Assembly (NCBI GenBank): GCA_024743435.1 | Contig: JANSWO010000012.1 | Span: forward strand, 62,001-126,000 | Source: Pseudomonadaceae bacterium | GTDB lineage: Bacteria > Pseudomonadota > Gammaproteobacteria > Pseudomonadales > Azotimanducaceae | Direction: 5' to 3' | Length of the DNA: 64,000 bases | Part shown: positions 20,167 to 28,268 of the stretch, piece by piece | How the letters are laid out: the number at the start of each line of letters is the position of its first letter | Numbering within the stretch: the stretch's first letter is position 1 | Made by a program: the position numbers and the translations under genes | Notes under the pieces: model-generated | Told to the model about the DNA's origin: nothing | Databases searched by the model: none | What the model saw: the letters and a program-made list of their open reading frames with translations, nothing else

Positions 20167-21309
20167 GTGTCACAGCCGATTTACCTGGATTACGCGGCAA
20201 CAACCCCCGTCGACCCTGAGGTGGCTCGACAGATGGCTGATTGCCTCACGCTGACTGGAACGTTCGGAAACCCGGCGTCTACCAGTCACGGCTTTGGCTG
20301 GGATGCGCAAGAGAAAGTCGAGATCGCCCGCGCTCAGGTGGCGGCGCTGTTGAACGTTGATGTGCGCGAAATCATCTGGACGTCGGGCGCCACGGAGTCT
20401 GACAACCTCGCGATCAAAGGGGTAATGGCAGGTTCGTCCCGACGTCACATCGTCACCAGCGCCATCGAACACAAAGCCGTGCTGGATACCTGTGCGTTTC
20501 TCGAATCCAGCGGCGTTGAGGTTACCTATCTGACGCCGGATTCGAGCGGCATCATAACGGCGCAACAACTGTCGGCGGCGCTGCGTCCGGACACCGCGCT
20601 GGTGTCGCTCATGCACGCCAACAACGAGATTGGCGTGCTCAACGACATTGACGCGCTGGGCACGATCTGCCGTGACGCGGGCGTTCTGTTTCATGTGGAT
20701 GCGGCGCAGAGCGTCGGCAAGCTACCTCTGGATCTTGCCAGCCTGCCTGTAGACCTGTTGTCGCTCTCCGCGCACAAATTCTATGGCCCCAAGGGCATCG
20801 GCGCGCTGTACATCCGGCGCAACCCAGGCTTCGCGCTGGAGCCGCAGATTCATGGCGGTGGTCATGAATTTGGTTTCCGCTCCGGCACGCTGGCGACGCA
20901 CCAGATTGTCGGTCTTGGCGCTGCTGCCAAGCTCGCTCAGGAGCATTTGGCCAACGAGGTGCCGAGACTGACCGCGCTTCGCCAGCGCCTGCTCTCACAC
21001 TTGTCCCAGATTCCCGGCAGCCATTTGAACGGAGATCCGCAGCGGAGGCTCCCGGGCATCGTGAACGTCTCGTTTGAAGCGGTCGATGGCGAGACGCTGA
21101 TGAACGCACTGGCTGGCATCGCGGTCAGCAATGGCTCCGCCTGCACCTCGGCAACCGTTGAGCCGAGCTTCGTGTTGACGGCTATCGGGGTGCCTCGTGA
21201 ACTGGCGCTCGGAGCGCTGCGAATCAGCGTTGGTCGTTTCACGAGCGAGGCGGACATCGACGCTGCCGGCCAAGAAATCGCTGACGTGGTTGGACGGCTG
21301 CGCAGTTAG
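20167..21309 (+). CDS. iscS: Cysteine desulfurase IscS
   Basis: 380 residues from GTG 20167; a TTG nine bases earlier is also in frame. This PLP enzyme removes sulfur from cysteine for Fe-S clusters and tRNA thiolation. The PLP lysine is Lys204 in SAHKFYGPKG, and the persulfide cysteine is Cys326 in NGSACTSATVEPSFVL, the loop type of IscS (group I) enzymes. The LDYAATTPVD start is canonical. It is about 24 residues shorter than E. coli IscS at the C-terminus, the end that contacts IscU. After it, ndk follows; iscU, iscA, hscB, hscA and fdx, the normal next genes, are not in this window. Confidence 0.93.
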   Translation: MSQPIYLDYAATTPVDPEVARQMADCLTLTGTFGNPASTSHGFGWDAQEKVEIARAQVAALLNVDVREIIWTSGATESDNLAIKGVMAGSSRRHIVTSAIEHKAVLDTCAFLESSGVEVTYLTPDSSGIITAQQLSAALRPDTALVSLMHANNEIGVLNDIDALGTICRDAGVLFHVDAAQSVGKLPLDLASLPVDLLSLSAHKFYGPKGIGALYIRRNPGFALEPQIHGGGHEFGFRSGTLATHQIVGLGAAAKLAQEHLANEVPRLTALRQRLLSHLSQIPGSHLNGDPQRRLPGIVNVSFEAVDGETLMNALAGIAVSNGSACTSATVEPSFVLTAIGVPRELALGALRISVGRFTSEADIDAAGQEIADVVGRLRS

Positions 21310-21370
21310 AGTGTCGTTTTGCGCTCGGGCATGTTGCTGGCGTACCCTGATAAGTTGGCCACGGTTGCCG

Positions 21371-21400
21371 TATAATGCGCCGCCCCGCGTAGGTGCGGGG
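21371..21400 (+). promoter_or_regulatory. Candidate ndk promoter -10 and GC hairpin
   Basis: A perfect TATAAT hexamer (21371-21376) with GC-rich discriminator GCGCCG sits 171 bases before ndk; the -35 is not obvious. A hairpin CCCCGC/GCGGGG (21383-21388 with 21395-21400) followed by TTT lies right after it. It could be the transcription start region of ndk or a weak terminator of iscS. Confidence 0.4.
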
Positions 21401-21546
21401 TTTGGCTGCGCGTAGATTTGGCTAAGATTAATCGTTAGATATCAGCAGCTTGCAAGATTTCTGTGACATTGCGGTTGCCGCTGCGGCGCACCGGCGCGTG
21501 ATGAGCAAAACGAACAACAATATTCACACTACTTTGGAGAGTTACG

Positions 21547-21978
21547 ATGGCTATCGAACGCACCCTGTCCATCATTAAACCTGATGCGGTATCGAGAAAC
21601 CTGATCGGCGAGATCGTCTCGCGATTCGAAAAGTCTGGTCTGTCGGTTGTCGCCATGAAAATGATTCGACTGAGCGCTGAACAGGCGGAAGGTTTTTATG
21701 CCGAGCATAAAGGCAAAGGCTTTTTCAATGACCTGGTCAGCTACATGCGATCTGCGCCGGTTGTGGTTCAAGTGCTGGAAGGCGAGGGCGCAATTGCGCT
21801 GAATCGCAAGCTCATGGGTGCGACTAACCCCGCAGAAGCTGATGCCGGCACGATCCGCGCCGACTTCGCCGAAAGCATTGATGCAAACGCTGTCCACGGC
21901 TCGGATTCGCCTACGTCTGCCGCGCGAGAAATCGGCTTCTTTTTCGCTGATGATGAGCTCTGCGCACGCGACGCGTAG
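21547..21978 (+). CDS. ndk: Nucleoside diphosphate kinase
   Basis: 143 residues, standard length. Ndk equilibrates nucleoside di- and triphosphates through a phosphohistidine. The catalytic His117 is in NAVHGSDSP, and [12 protein letters not shown] opens the protein. ATG 21547 has a good GGAG ribosome site (TTTGGAGAGTTACG). It precedes rlmN, as in Pseudomonas and many gammaproteobacteria. Confidence 0.98.
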   Translation: MAIERTLSIIKPDAVSRNLIGEIVSRFEKSGLSVVAMKMIRLSAEQAEGFYAEHKGKGFFNDLVSYMRSAPVVVQVLEGEGAIALNRKLMGATNPAEADAGTIRADFAESIDANAVHGSDSPTSAAREIGFFFADDELCARDA

Positions 21979-22013
21979 CTGATGCGTTTCTGAGTCCGCT
22001 AGCGGGTAACTTG

Positions 22014-23117
22014 ATGAGTGATACAAAGAAGAATCTGTTGGGGATGGATCAGGGCCAGTTGCAGGCCCTGTTCGAGTCTTGGGGCGAAAAGCCGTACCGA
22101 GCGACCCAGCTGATGAAGTGGCTGTATCACCAGCGCGAGCTCGACCTCGACAAGATGACCAATATGTCGAAGAAGTTGCGCGAGCGGATGGCGACGGAGA
22201 CGACAATCGCCACCCCTGTGGTCGCCGAGCGCAAAGTGTCCAAAGACGGCACGCGCAAATGGATCATGCAGCTTGCGGACGGCAATCAGGTCGAAACCGT
22301 GCTGATCCCCGATGGCGATCGGCACACCGTCTGCATTTCGAGCCAGGTCGGCTGCATGCTGGACTGCACGTTCTGCTCAACCGGCAAGCAAGGCTTCGCC
22401 GGCAATCTGGATGCGGGCGACATCGTTGGCCAGGTCTGGCTTGTGCACAATGAACTGCTCAGCGAAGGCAACCGCGGTGTAACCAACGTGGTGTTCATGG
22501 GCATGGGTGAGCCTCTGCTCAATTTTGATGCGATGCTGTCTGCGGCAAACCTGTTTCTTGATGACCTGGCGTTCGGCTTGTCCAAGCGTCGGGTGACGGT
22601 TAGCACCGCCGGTGTGGTTCCAGGTATATACAAACTCGCTGAGCACACCGATGTGGCACTGGCCATTTCGTTGCACGCACCGAACGATGCCCTGCGCGAG
22701 CAGCTGGTGCCGATAAACAAAAAGTACAACATTGCCGAGCTGATGAAAGCTTGCCGGCACTACCTGTCCGGGCTCGGGGACAAGCGCTCGATCACCATTG
22801 AGTACACACTGATGGACGGCGTGAACGATGAGCTGGAACATGCGCGCGAGCTGGCCACGCTGCTGCGGCCGCTGCGCTGCAAGGTAAACCTGATTCCGTT
22901 CAACCCGTTTCCGGGCGCGCCGTTCAAGCGGCCGAATACGCACAGGGTGCGAGCGTTTCAGAATTATCTGGTAGACCAGGGTTTCGCGACCATGCTGCGA
23001 ACGACTCGCGGTGACGATATCGATGCGGCTTGCGGCCAATTGGTCGGACAGGTTGCAGATCGCACTCGTCGCGCGGAACGCCACCGTGATCGCATTGCTG
23101 CTCGGGAGATCGCGTGA
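22014..23117 (+). CDS. rlmN: Dual-specificity RNA methyltransferase RlmN
   Basis: 367 residues from ATG 22014. RlmN is a radical-SAM enzyme that makes 2-methyladenosine at A2503 of 23S rRNA and at A37 of some tRNAs. The cluster motif is Cys114-x3-Cys118-x2-Cys121 (CMLDCTFC), and the C-terminal cysteine that forms the protein-RNA intermediate is Cys340 in DDIDAACGQL. FMGMGEPLLN and NLIPFNPFPG are further signatures. An in-frame TTG three bases before the ATG is unlikely to be used. The stop overlaps the pilF start by one base. Confidence 0.97.
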   Translation: MSDTKKNLLGMDQGQLQALFESWGEKPYRATQLMKWLYHQRELDLDKMTNMSKKLRERMATETTIATPVVAERKVSKDGTRKWIMQLADGNQVETVLIPDGDRHTVCISSQVGCMLDCTFCSTGKQGFAGNLDAGDIVGQVWLVHNELLSEGNRGVTNVVFMGMGEPLLNFDAMLSAANLFLDDLAFGLSKRRVTVSTAGVVPGIYKLAEHTDVALAISLHAPNDALREQLVPINKKYNIAELMKACRHYLSGLGDKRSITIEYTLMDGVNDELEHARELATLLRPLRCKVNLIPFNPFPGAPFKRPNTHRVRAFQNYLVDQGFATMLRTTRGDDIDAACGQLVGQVADRTRRAERHRDRIAAREIA

Positions 23118-23905
23118 TGGCTAGGGGTTGGACAATTCGAGCCTGGGCTGGCTGGCGCTCGCTTTTGCTGATCGCGCTGTGCGCCGTTGCCAGTGGCTGT
23201 ATCACCACGGAAGAGGGCGGTTTACCCGATCCTGCTCCGGATCGCGAGCGCGTGCAGGCACAACTGGATCTGGCCCGAGGATACCTGGCCAATCGCGACT
23301 GGAATCGAGCGCGTGGCCCCTTACAGAAAGCGCTGGAGATTGACCCTCGCTCATCGGAAGCTCACGTTCTACAGGCGGTTCTTTATCAGGCCGAGAACGA
23401 GCCGGCATTGGCAGAGCGGTCGCTGAAGCGAGCATTGAGCTATGAACCCGCCAATCCAATTGCCTTGAACAACTATGGCACTTTCCTGTACGAGCGCGGT
23501 CGTTTCGCTGAAGCAGAGGTGCAACTGGCGAAGGTCGCTGCGGATACCGAGTATCCCCGCCGAGCCCAATCCTATGAAAACCTGGGGCTTGTACGCCGGA
23601 AACTGGATGACAATCAGGGTGCGCTCGAGGCGCTCGAACGAGCGGTTGAGTTGAATTCGCGGCAAGCACGCGCGCACCTCGAGCTCGCAGATATTCGCTT
23701 GCAACAAGGCAATCTGGCCAGCGCGCAAACACACTTCGACTATTTTCGCCGGTTAGCTCGGCAAACGGCGCGTAGCCTTTGCCTTGGCATGCAATTGTCA
23801 GCGGCGGCCGGCGACAGCGATGGCATTGCCAGTTACGGCCTGGCGCTCGCTAACCTGTTTCCCGATTCCGCCGAGGCGCGGGATTGTCAGGCGTCTCCCC
23901 AGTGA
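23117..23905 (+). CDS. pilF: Type IV pilus assembly lipoprotein PilF/PilW
   Basis: 262 residues. An N-terminal signal with lipobox (ALCAVASGC) predicts an outer-membrane lipoprotein. The mature part is a run of TPR motifs (for example RARGPLQKALEIDPRSSEAH and EAEVQLAKVAADTEYPRRA), the structure of PilF/PilW, which pilots the PilQ secretin to the outer membrane. The position between rlmN and rodZ is the conserved place of pilF. ATG 23117 overlaps the rlmN stop; a GTG three bases upstream is also possible. Presence of pilF suggests type IV pili, though other pilus genes are not in the window. Confidence 0.9.
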   Translation: MARGWTIRAWAGWRSLLLIALCAVASGCITTEEGGLPDPAPDRERVQAQLDLARGYLANRDWNRARGPLQKALEIDPRSSEAHVLQAVLYQAENEPALAERSLKRALSYEPANPIALNNYGTFLYERGRFAEAEVQLAKVAADTEYPRRAQSYENLGLVRRKLDDNQGALEALERAVELNSRQARAHLELADIRLQQGNLASAQTHFDYFRRLARQTARSLCLGMQLSAAAGDSDGIASYGLALANLFPDSAEARDCQASPQ

Positions 23906-24972
23906 CGTCGGAAGGCGATACGTCCGGCAGCCAATCGGCAGCCGATGCCGGCGCTGACCAGCCTTTGATGCTGCAGGGTGGGCCAGGTCCAATTCTGGCC
24001 GCTGCTCGAGAAGATATGGGTGTTTCCACCCGTGAGATTGCCGACGCATTGAATCTTCCCCTGCGTGTGGTCGAAGGGATCGAAGCCAACGATGCCTCTG
24101 TGTTACCGGCAACCGCGTTCGCGCGTGGTTACGTGCGCTCCTACGCGAAGCTATTTGACCTGGACGCCGACGCACTCGTCAGTGCTTACGAGGATATGGT
24201 CGGCGAGACCCATACGGCTGAAGTTGTCGTGGTACCCGCACCGGAAGCCAGTGGTTTAGCTAGTCTCTTTGCACGCCAGCCAGCCGTGATTTGGGCAATT
24301 GGCGCCGGCGTTGCGCTCTTGCTGGTTGTTTGCCTCGTCTGGCTACTCGGCGGCGATGACGCCGGTAGCGCCGCGGCTGAGAATGGCGCCGCGGCTGAGA
24401 GGAACGCCGCGGCTGAGAAAAACACCGCAGCTGAGGGATCAGCTTCAGCTGAGCAAAGGGCCGCACCGGTTGACAGAGTCGAGACCGCTGGCAACGCTGC
24501 TCGCCAACCAGCTGCTGCCGCCGCGGTCCAGGCTGAGATGAGCGACGATGACCGGGTCATCTTCGAACCCAGCCTGCCGGAAGAGCGGATAGAGTCACCC
24601 GAGCCAGATGACCTGTCGGCGAGAGCAGCCGACAGACAAACGCTTGCCGCAGATTCGCAGCTCGCAGGTGAGGCGTCAGATGTTCAGCCAGCGGCGCAGA
24701 TAGCTTCTCGCCGTCGTCTGACTGAAAGCGGTAGCGATACGCTCAGTATTCGTTTTGCCGAGGACTCCTGGCTCGTTATTCGTGACGGCGAGGGTCGCAA
24801 GTTGTACAGCAATCTGGGCAAACGCGGTGCCCAGCTGGCATTCGTCGGGCAAGCGCCGTTTCGGCTCGTGATTGGTTATGCGCCTGGCGCCAGCTTGAGT
24901 TTCAATGGTGACCCAGTCGCGTTGGCACCACACACCCGCAACGATGTTGCCAAACTTTTTCTGGGGCAATAG
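23902..24972 (+). CDS. rodZ: Cytoskeletal protein RodZ
   Basis: 356 residues from GTG 23902, which overlaps the pilF stop (GTGA); a TTG at 23884 is also in frame. RodZ links MreB to the membrane in rod-shape control. The domain order fits: a cytoplasmic HTH domain of Xre type (LAAAREDMGVSTREIADALNL, about residues 30-110), one membrane helix (about 135-157, VIWAIGAGVALLLVVCLVWLL), a variable periplasmic linker and a C-terminal beta domain (from about 275, SIRFAEDSWLVIRDGEG). The linker contains five 18-bp tandem repeats encoding Ala-Ala-Ala-Glu units. Normally ispG follows, but here hisS begins two bases later. Confidence 0.92.
   Translation: MTSEGDTSGSQSAADAGADQPLMLQGGPGPILAAAREDMGVSTREIADALNLPLRVVEGIEANDASVLPATAFARGYVRSYAKLFDLDADALVSAYEDMVGETHTAEVVVVPAPEASGLASLFARQPAVIWAIGAGVALLLVVCLVWLLGGDDAGSAAAENGAAAERNAAAEKNTAAEGSASAEQRAAPVDRVETAGNAARQPAAAAAVQAEMSDDDRVIFEPSLPEERIESPEPDDLSARAADRQTLAADSQLAGEASDVQPAAQIASRRRLTESGSDTLSIRFAEDSWLVIRDGEGRKLYSNLGKRGAQLAFVGQAPFRLVIGYAPGASLSFNGDPVALAPHTRNDVAKLFLGQ
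24370..24459 (+). repeat. Five 18-bp in-frame repeats inside rodZ
   Basis: Units of six codons (GCCGCGGCTGAG plus two variable codons) start at 24370, 24388, 24406, 24424 and 24442; the first three are nearly identical, the last two diverged. They encode the Ala/Glu-rich start of the periplasmic linker and look like recent slippage or unequal-crossover expansion. Confidence 0.9.
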
Positions 24973-24974
24973 CG

Positions 24975-26246
24975 ATGCCGGGCGTTAGGGGAATGCGAGA
25001 CATACTGCCGGCCGATGCGGCAAGCTGGCAGGCCGTTGAGCGTGTGCTCGCTGATGTTGCCGCATCGTTTGCCTATCAGCCTATGCGCCTGCCGCTCATT
25101 GAGTTCACGGCGTTGTTCAAGCGTGGTGTGGGTGAAGCAACGGATATTGTCGAGAAGGAGATGTACACCTTCGCAGACAATGACGGCGAGTCCTTGACGC
25201 TTCGACCCGAGGGCACGGCGAGCTGCGCACGAGCTCTGCTGGATGCCGGACTGCTCTACAACGCTGTCCAGCGAGTCACCTATTCCGGCCCGATGTTTCG
25301 TTATGAGCGTCCTCAGAAAGGCCGCTATCGTCAGTTCGAGCAGTTTGGCGTCGAGACATTTGGTCTCGTCGGCCCCGATATCGATGTTGAGCTGCTGCTG
25401 ATGTGCCAGGAAATGTGGCGCCAGCTCGGCGTCAGTGACGCGGTTGTCCTGCAGCTCAATACGCTCGGTTCGGGGGATTCTCGAGTCAGATATCGGCAAG
25501 CGCTGGTGGACTATCTAACGCCCTTCGCGACAGACCTCGATGCCGACAGCCAACGTCGGCTGAAGACTAACCCACTGCGGATTCTCGATAGCAAGAATGC
25601 GCGCACAGCAGAGATTGTCGCCGGTGCCCCCACACTTGCCAGCTTCGTGGATGATGAGGCGCGGGCGCATTTCGATGGTTTGCTCAATCAGTTGCAAACC
25701 CTGGGCGTTGACGCTCAGATCAATCCGACACTGGTCCGCGGTCTGGATTACTACACGCATACAGTCTTTGAGTGGGTGACCGATGCGCTCGGCGCGCAGG
25801 GCACGGTATGTGGCGGTGGCCGCTACGATGGCCTTGTTGAGTTGCTTGGTGGCAAGCCCACGCCAGCTGCCGGTTTTGCCGCGGGAATCGATCGGCTGGT
25901 ACTGCTGCGCGATGCGGTCGGTCCGGCGCTCGATAACAGCGAGTGTGATGTCTACTGGGTGGTGCCAGATGCATCCTATGTTGCTGCCGCTCAGAAGCAG
26001 GCGAATGAGCTGCGCCAGGACCCAGCCGGCGTGCGGGTTCGTCTGCATACCGGCGGTGGCAAGATGAAGAATCAGATGAAGAAGGCCGATGCCAGTGGCG
26101 CTCAGTTCGCGTTCATTGTGGGCCCGGAAGAATTAGCCGCTGGCCAGATAACTGTTAAACGATTGCGCGGTGAAGGCGGTCAGAACTCGATGAGTGTGGC
26201 AGAGGCTTTTGCTATGGTGGCGCGCGAAATCCAAGGCACGGGTTAG
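24975..26246 (+). CDS. hisS: Histidyl-tRNA synthetase
   Basis: 423 residues, normal bacterial length. It is a class II synthetase charging tRNA-His. Motifs visible: N-terminal GMRDILPADAASWQ, motif 2 MFRYERPQKGRYRQFEQFG, the histidine-binding LVRGLDYYTHTVFEW and GGGRYDGL, and the C-terminal anticodon-binding domain (from about residue 325). ATG 24975 lies two bases after the rodZ stop, so translation is coupled. Confidence 0.97.
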   Translation: MPGVRGMRDILPADAASWQAVERVLADVAASFAYQPMRLPLIEFTALFKRGVGEATDIVEKEMYTFADNDGESLTLRPEGTASCARALLDAGLLYNAVQRVTYSGPMFRYERPQKGRYRQFEQFGVETFGLVGPDIDVELLLMCQEMWRQLGVSDAVVLQLNTLGSGDSRVRYRQALVDYLTPFATDLDADSQRRLKTNPLRILDSKNARTAEIVAGAPTLASFVDDEARAHFDGLLNQLQTLGVDAQINPTLVRGLDYYTHTVFEWVTDALGAQGTVCGGGRYDGLVELLGGKPTPAAGFAAGIDRLVLLRDAVGPALDNSECDVYWVVPDASYVAAAQKQANELRQDPAGVRVRLHTGGGKMKNQMKKADASGAQFAFIVGPEELAAGQITVKRLRGEGGQNSMSVAEAFAMVAREIQGTG

Positions 26247-26362
26247 CACGCTGATCCGCTGAGAAACACCGTTGCTGCCAGGCTGAACAATCTTACCTGG
26301 CCGCTGATAACTGTCGGCCTCGATTGTTCGAGCCGGACACCCCGAACCGTTAGGAGTCTTTT

Positions 26363-27037
26363 GTGTCGGACTATCTCTCCGAAGAAGAACAAGTGCAGGC
26401 CTTGAAGACCTGGTGGGAAGAGAATGGCACCAGCTTGGTGGTTGGCGTCGTCTTGGTGCTGGGATCAGTTTTCGGCTGGCGCTGGTATCAGAGTTACAGC
26501 GCTGATCAGGCCGCGTCGGCATCAGATCTGTATCAGGATTACCTGCTGGCCGAGGAGGATGCGAAGCCCGAGGTGATCGCTGAGATTGATAGCCAGATCG
26601 CCGGCACCAGCTATCAGGCGTTTGTCAAAATGACCGAGGCGCGACGCGCGCTGGACGGCGGCGATCTGGACGCAGCGGCCGGCGAGCTTGAAGCTGCCCT
26701 CGATGCCGCCAAGGGTTCCTATCTTGAAGGCCTGGTTCGAGTTCGCCTTGCACGCCTTTATCAGCAACAGCAGCGCACTGACGATGCATTGGCTCAGCTT
26801 GCGTTGGTCAAAGGCGCGGGTTACGAATCTCAGGCCGCTGAATTGCGCGGAGACATACATTACGCCGCGGGTGATCGGGAGCAGGCGGCGGTGGCCTACC
26901 AGGTAGCAGCGGATCTGTTGGCCGAGGGCGATGCAAGGCCGTTGCTCGAGCTCAAGCTGATGAACACCGCAGCCGCTGATGTGGCGGCGAACGAGTCTGA
27001 CGATGATGCTGATACAGGGTCCAACCCGGATGCATAG
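26363..27037 (+). CDS. yfgM: YfgM family membrane-anchored TPR protein
   Basis: 224 residues from GTG 26363 after a TTAGGAGTC ribosome site. One N-terminal membrane helix (about residues 24-42, GTSLVVGVVLVLGSVFGWRWY) follows the conserved EEEQVQALKTWWEENG start; the rest is a periplasmic TPR-like helical domain. E. coli YfgM (AncA) associates with the Sec translocon and the periplasmic chaperone PpiD. It lies between hisS and bamB, its usual place. The tail is acidic (ESDDDADTGSNPDA). Confidence 0.92.
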   Translation: MSDYLSEEEQVQALKTWWEENGTSLVVGVVLVLGSVFGWRWYQSYSADQAASASDLYQDYLLAEEDAKPEVIAEIDSQIAGTSYQAFVKMTEARRALDGGDLDAAAGELEAALDAAKGSYLEGLVRVRLARLYQQQQRTDDALAQLALVKGAGYESQAAELRGDIHYAAGDREQAAVAYQVAADLLAEGDARPLLELKLMNTAAADVAANESDDDADTGSNPDA

Positions 27038-28253
27038 ATTCCTTTTTCTAGCAGCGTCGTCGCTTCTTTTGTCCGGTTGCAGTTGGTTCAGCTGGCTGCC
27101 ATGGGTGGACGGCGAAAGCGACGACGAGAAAATCAACACTAAGCCCGCAAAGCTGGTCGATTTCGATCCCGAAATCAAAATCGACAGGGTCTGGGGCGCC
27201 CAGGTGGGCGATGGCCTCGGTCGAAAATTTCTAAAACTGTCGCCGGCTATTCTTGCCGATGCGGTCTTCGCAGCTGATGGCTACGGAACGGTTATCGCCT
27301 TTGATCGGTTCAGCGGCAAACGTCTGTGGCGAACCAGCATTGGCAATGCCGATAAGAGTTCATTTACGTTCTGGGATCGTCGAGACCCGAGTTTTGTCAG
27401 CGGTGGCGTGGGTGCGGCGGATGGCCGGGTGATGCTCGGGACAACCGCCGGCGATATTGTCGCGCTTGCGGCGAGTGACGGCCGCGAGCTATGGCGTACC
27501 AATGTCGGGAGCGAAGTGCTGACAGCGCCGGTCTACGGTGAGGGTTTGTACATTGTCCTCACCATGGATGGCCGAATCATTGCGTTTGAGGCGGACACCG
27601 GCGAGCAGCGCTGGGCGTTCGACAACCAGGTGCCCATTCTGACCTTGCGCGGCTCGGCTCAGCCGGTGGTCACAGGCCCTGTTGTCATTGCGGGTTTTGC
27701 CAACGGCATGCTGAATGCGTTACGCCTCGATACCGGTGAGCCCATCTGGGAGCATCGTATCCAGATTCCAAAAGGCCGTAGCGAACTGGACCGCATGGTG
27801 GATATCGACGGCCGGCCGCTCGTTCTTGGCGGTACCGTGTACGCCGCAAGCTTCCAGGGCCAGATGAAAGCGCTATCGGCGACGGACGGGCGACCGCTAT
27901 GGGCGCGTGATGCATCGACCTATCAGGATCTCGCTGAGGGCTACGGTCTGATTTACATGGCCGATGCCGATGGCACGGTGATCGCCGTTGATCGAAGCAC
28001 GGGCGAGGACGCCTGGCGTAACGATCAGCTGGCGCGACGGGGCCTGTCATCGCCCATCGCGTTTTCCAACTATGTCGTTGTTGGCGATGCGCAGGGTTAC
28101 ATTCACGTGTTGGCTCAAAGCGATGGCCGTCTGGTTGGCCGCCGGAAAATCGACGGTGATGGCATCAGCTCGGCCATGACGGTTGCGGATGGCGTGCTGT
28201 TTGCCCTCGGCGACGGCGGCAAGCTCGTCGCACTCGATTTGACGGCGCGCTGA
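27030..28253 (+). CDS. bamB: Outer-membrane assembly factor BamB
   Basis: 407 residues from ATG 27030, overlapping yfgM by 8 bases. BamB is a lipoprotein beta-propeller of the BAM complex that inserts outer-membrane proteins. The signal peptide with lipobox LLLSGC is at the start. The mature part is an eight-bladed PQQ-type propeller; repeated blade motifs such as GKRLWRTSIGNADK, GRELWRTNVGSEV, GEQRWAFDNQVP and GEPIWEHRIQIPKG are visible. The frame extends upstream to 26979 but only the ATG at 27030 yields the signal peptide. Confidence 0.96.
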   Translation: MHRFLFLAASSLLLSGCSWFSWLPWVDGESDDEKINTKPAKLVDFDPEIKIDRVWGAQVGDGLGRKFLKLSPAILADAVFAADGYGTVIAFDRFSGKRLWRTSIGNADKSSFTFWDRRDPSFVSGGVGAADGRVMLGTTAGDIVALAASDGRELWRTNVGSEVLTAPVYGEGLYIVLTMDGRIIAFEADTGEQRWAFDNQVPILTLRGSAQPVVTGPVVIAGFANGMLNALRLDTGEPIWEHRIQIPKGRSELDRMVDIDGRPLVLGGTVYAASFQGQMKALSATDGRPLWARDASTYQDLAEGYGLIYMADADGTVIAVDRSTGEDAWRNDQLARRGLSSPIAFSNYVVVGDAQGYIHVLAQSDGRLVGRRKIDGDGISSAMTVADGVLFALGDGGKLVALDLTAR

Positions 28254-28268
28254 CCGCGCGGCGGTGCT

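Noticed and set aside
21310-21546. Remnant of iscU or other isc genes
   Set aside because: No frame of more than a few codons resembles IscU or IscA in this gap.
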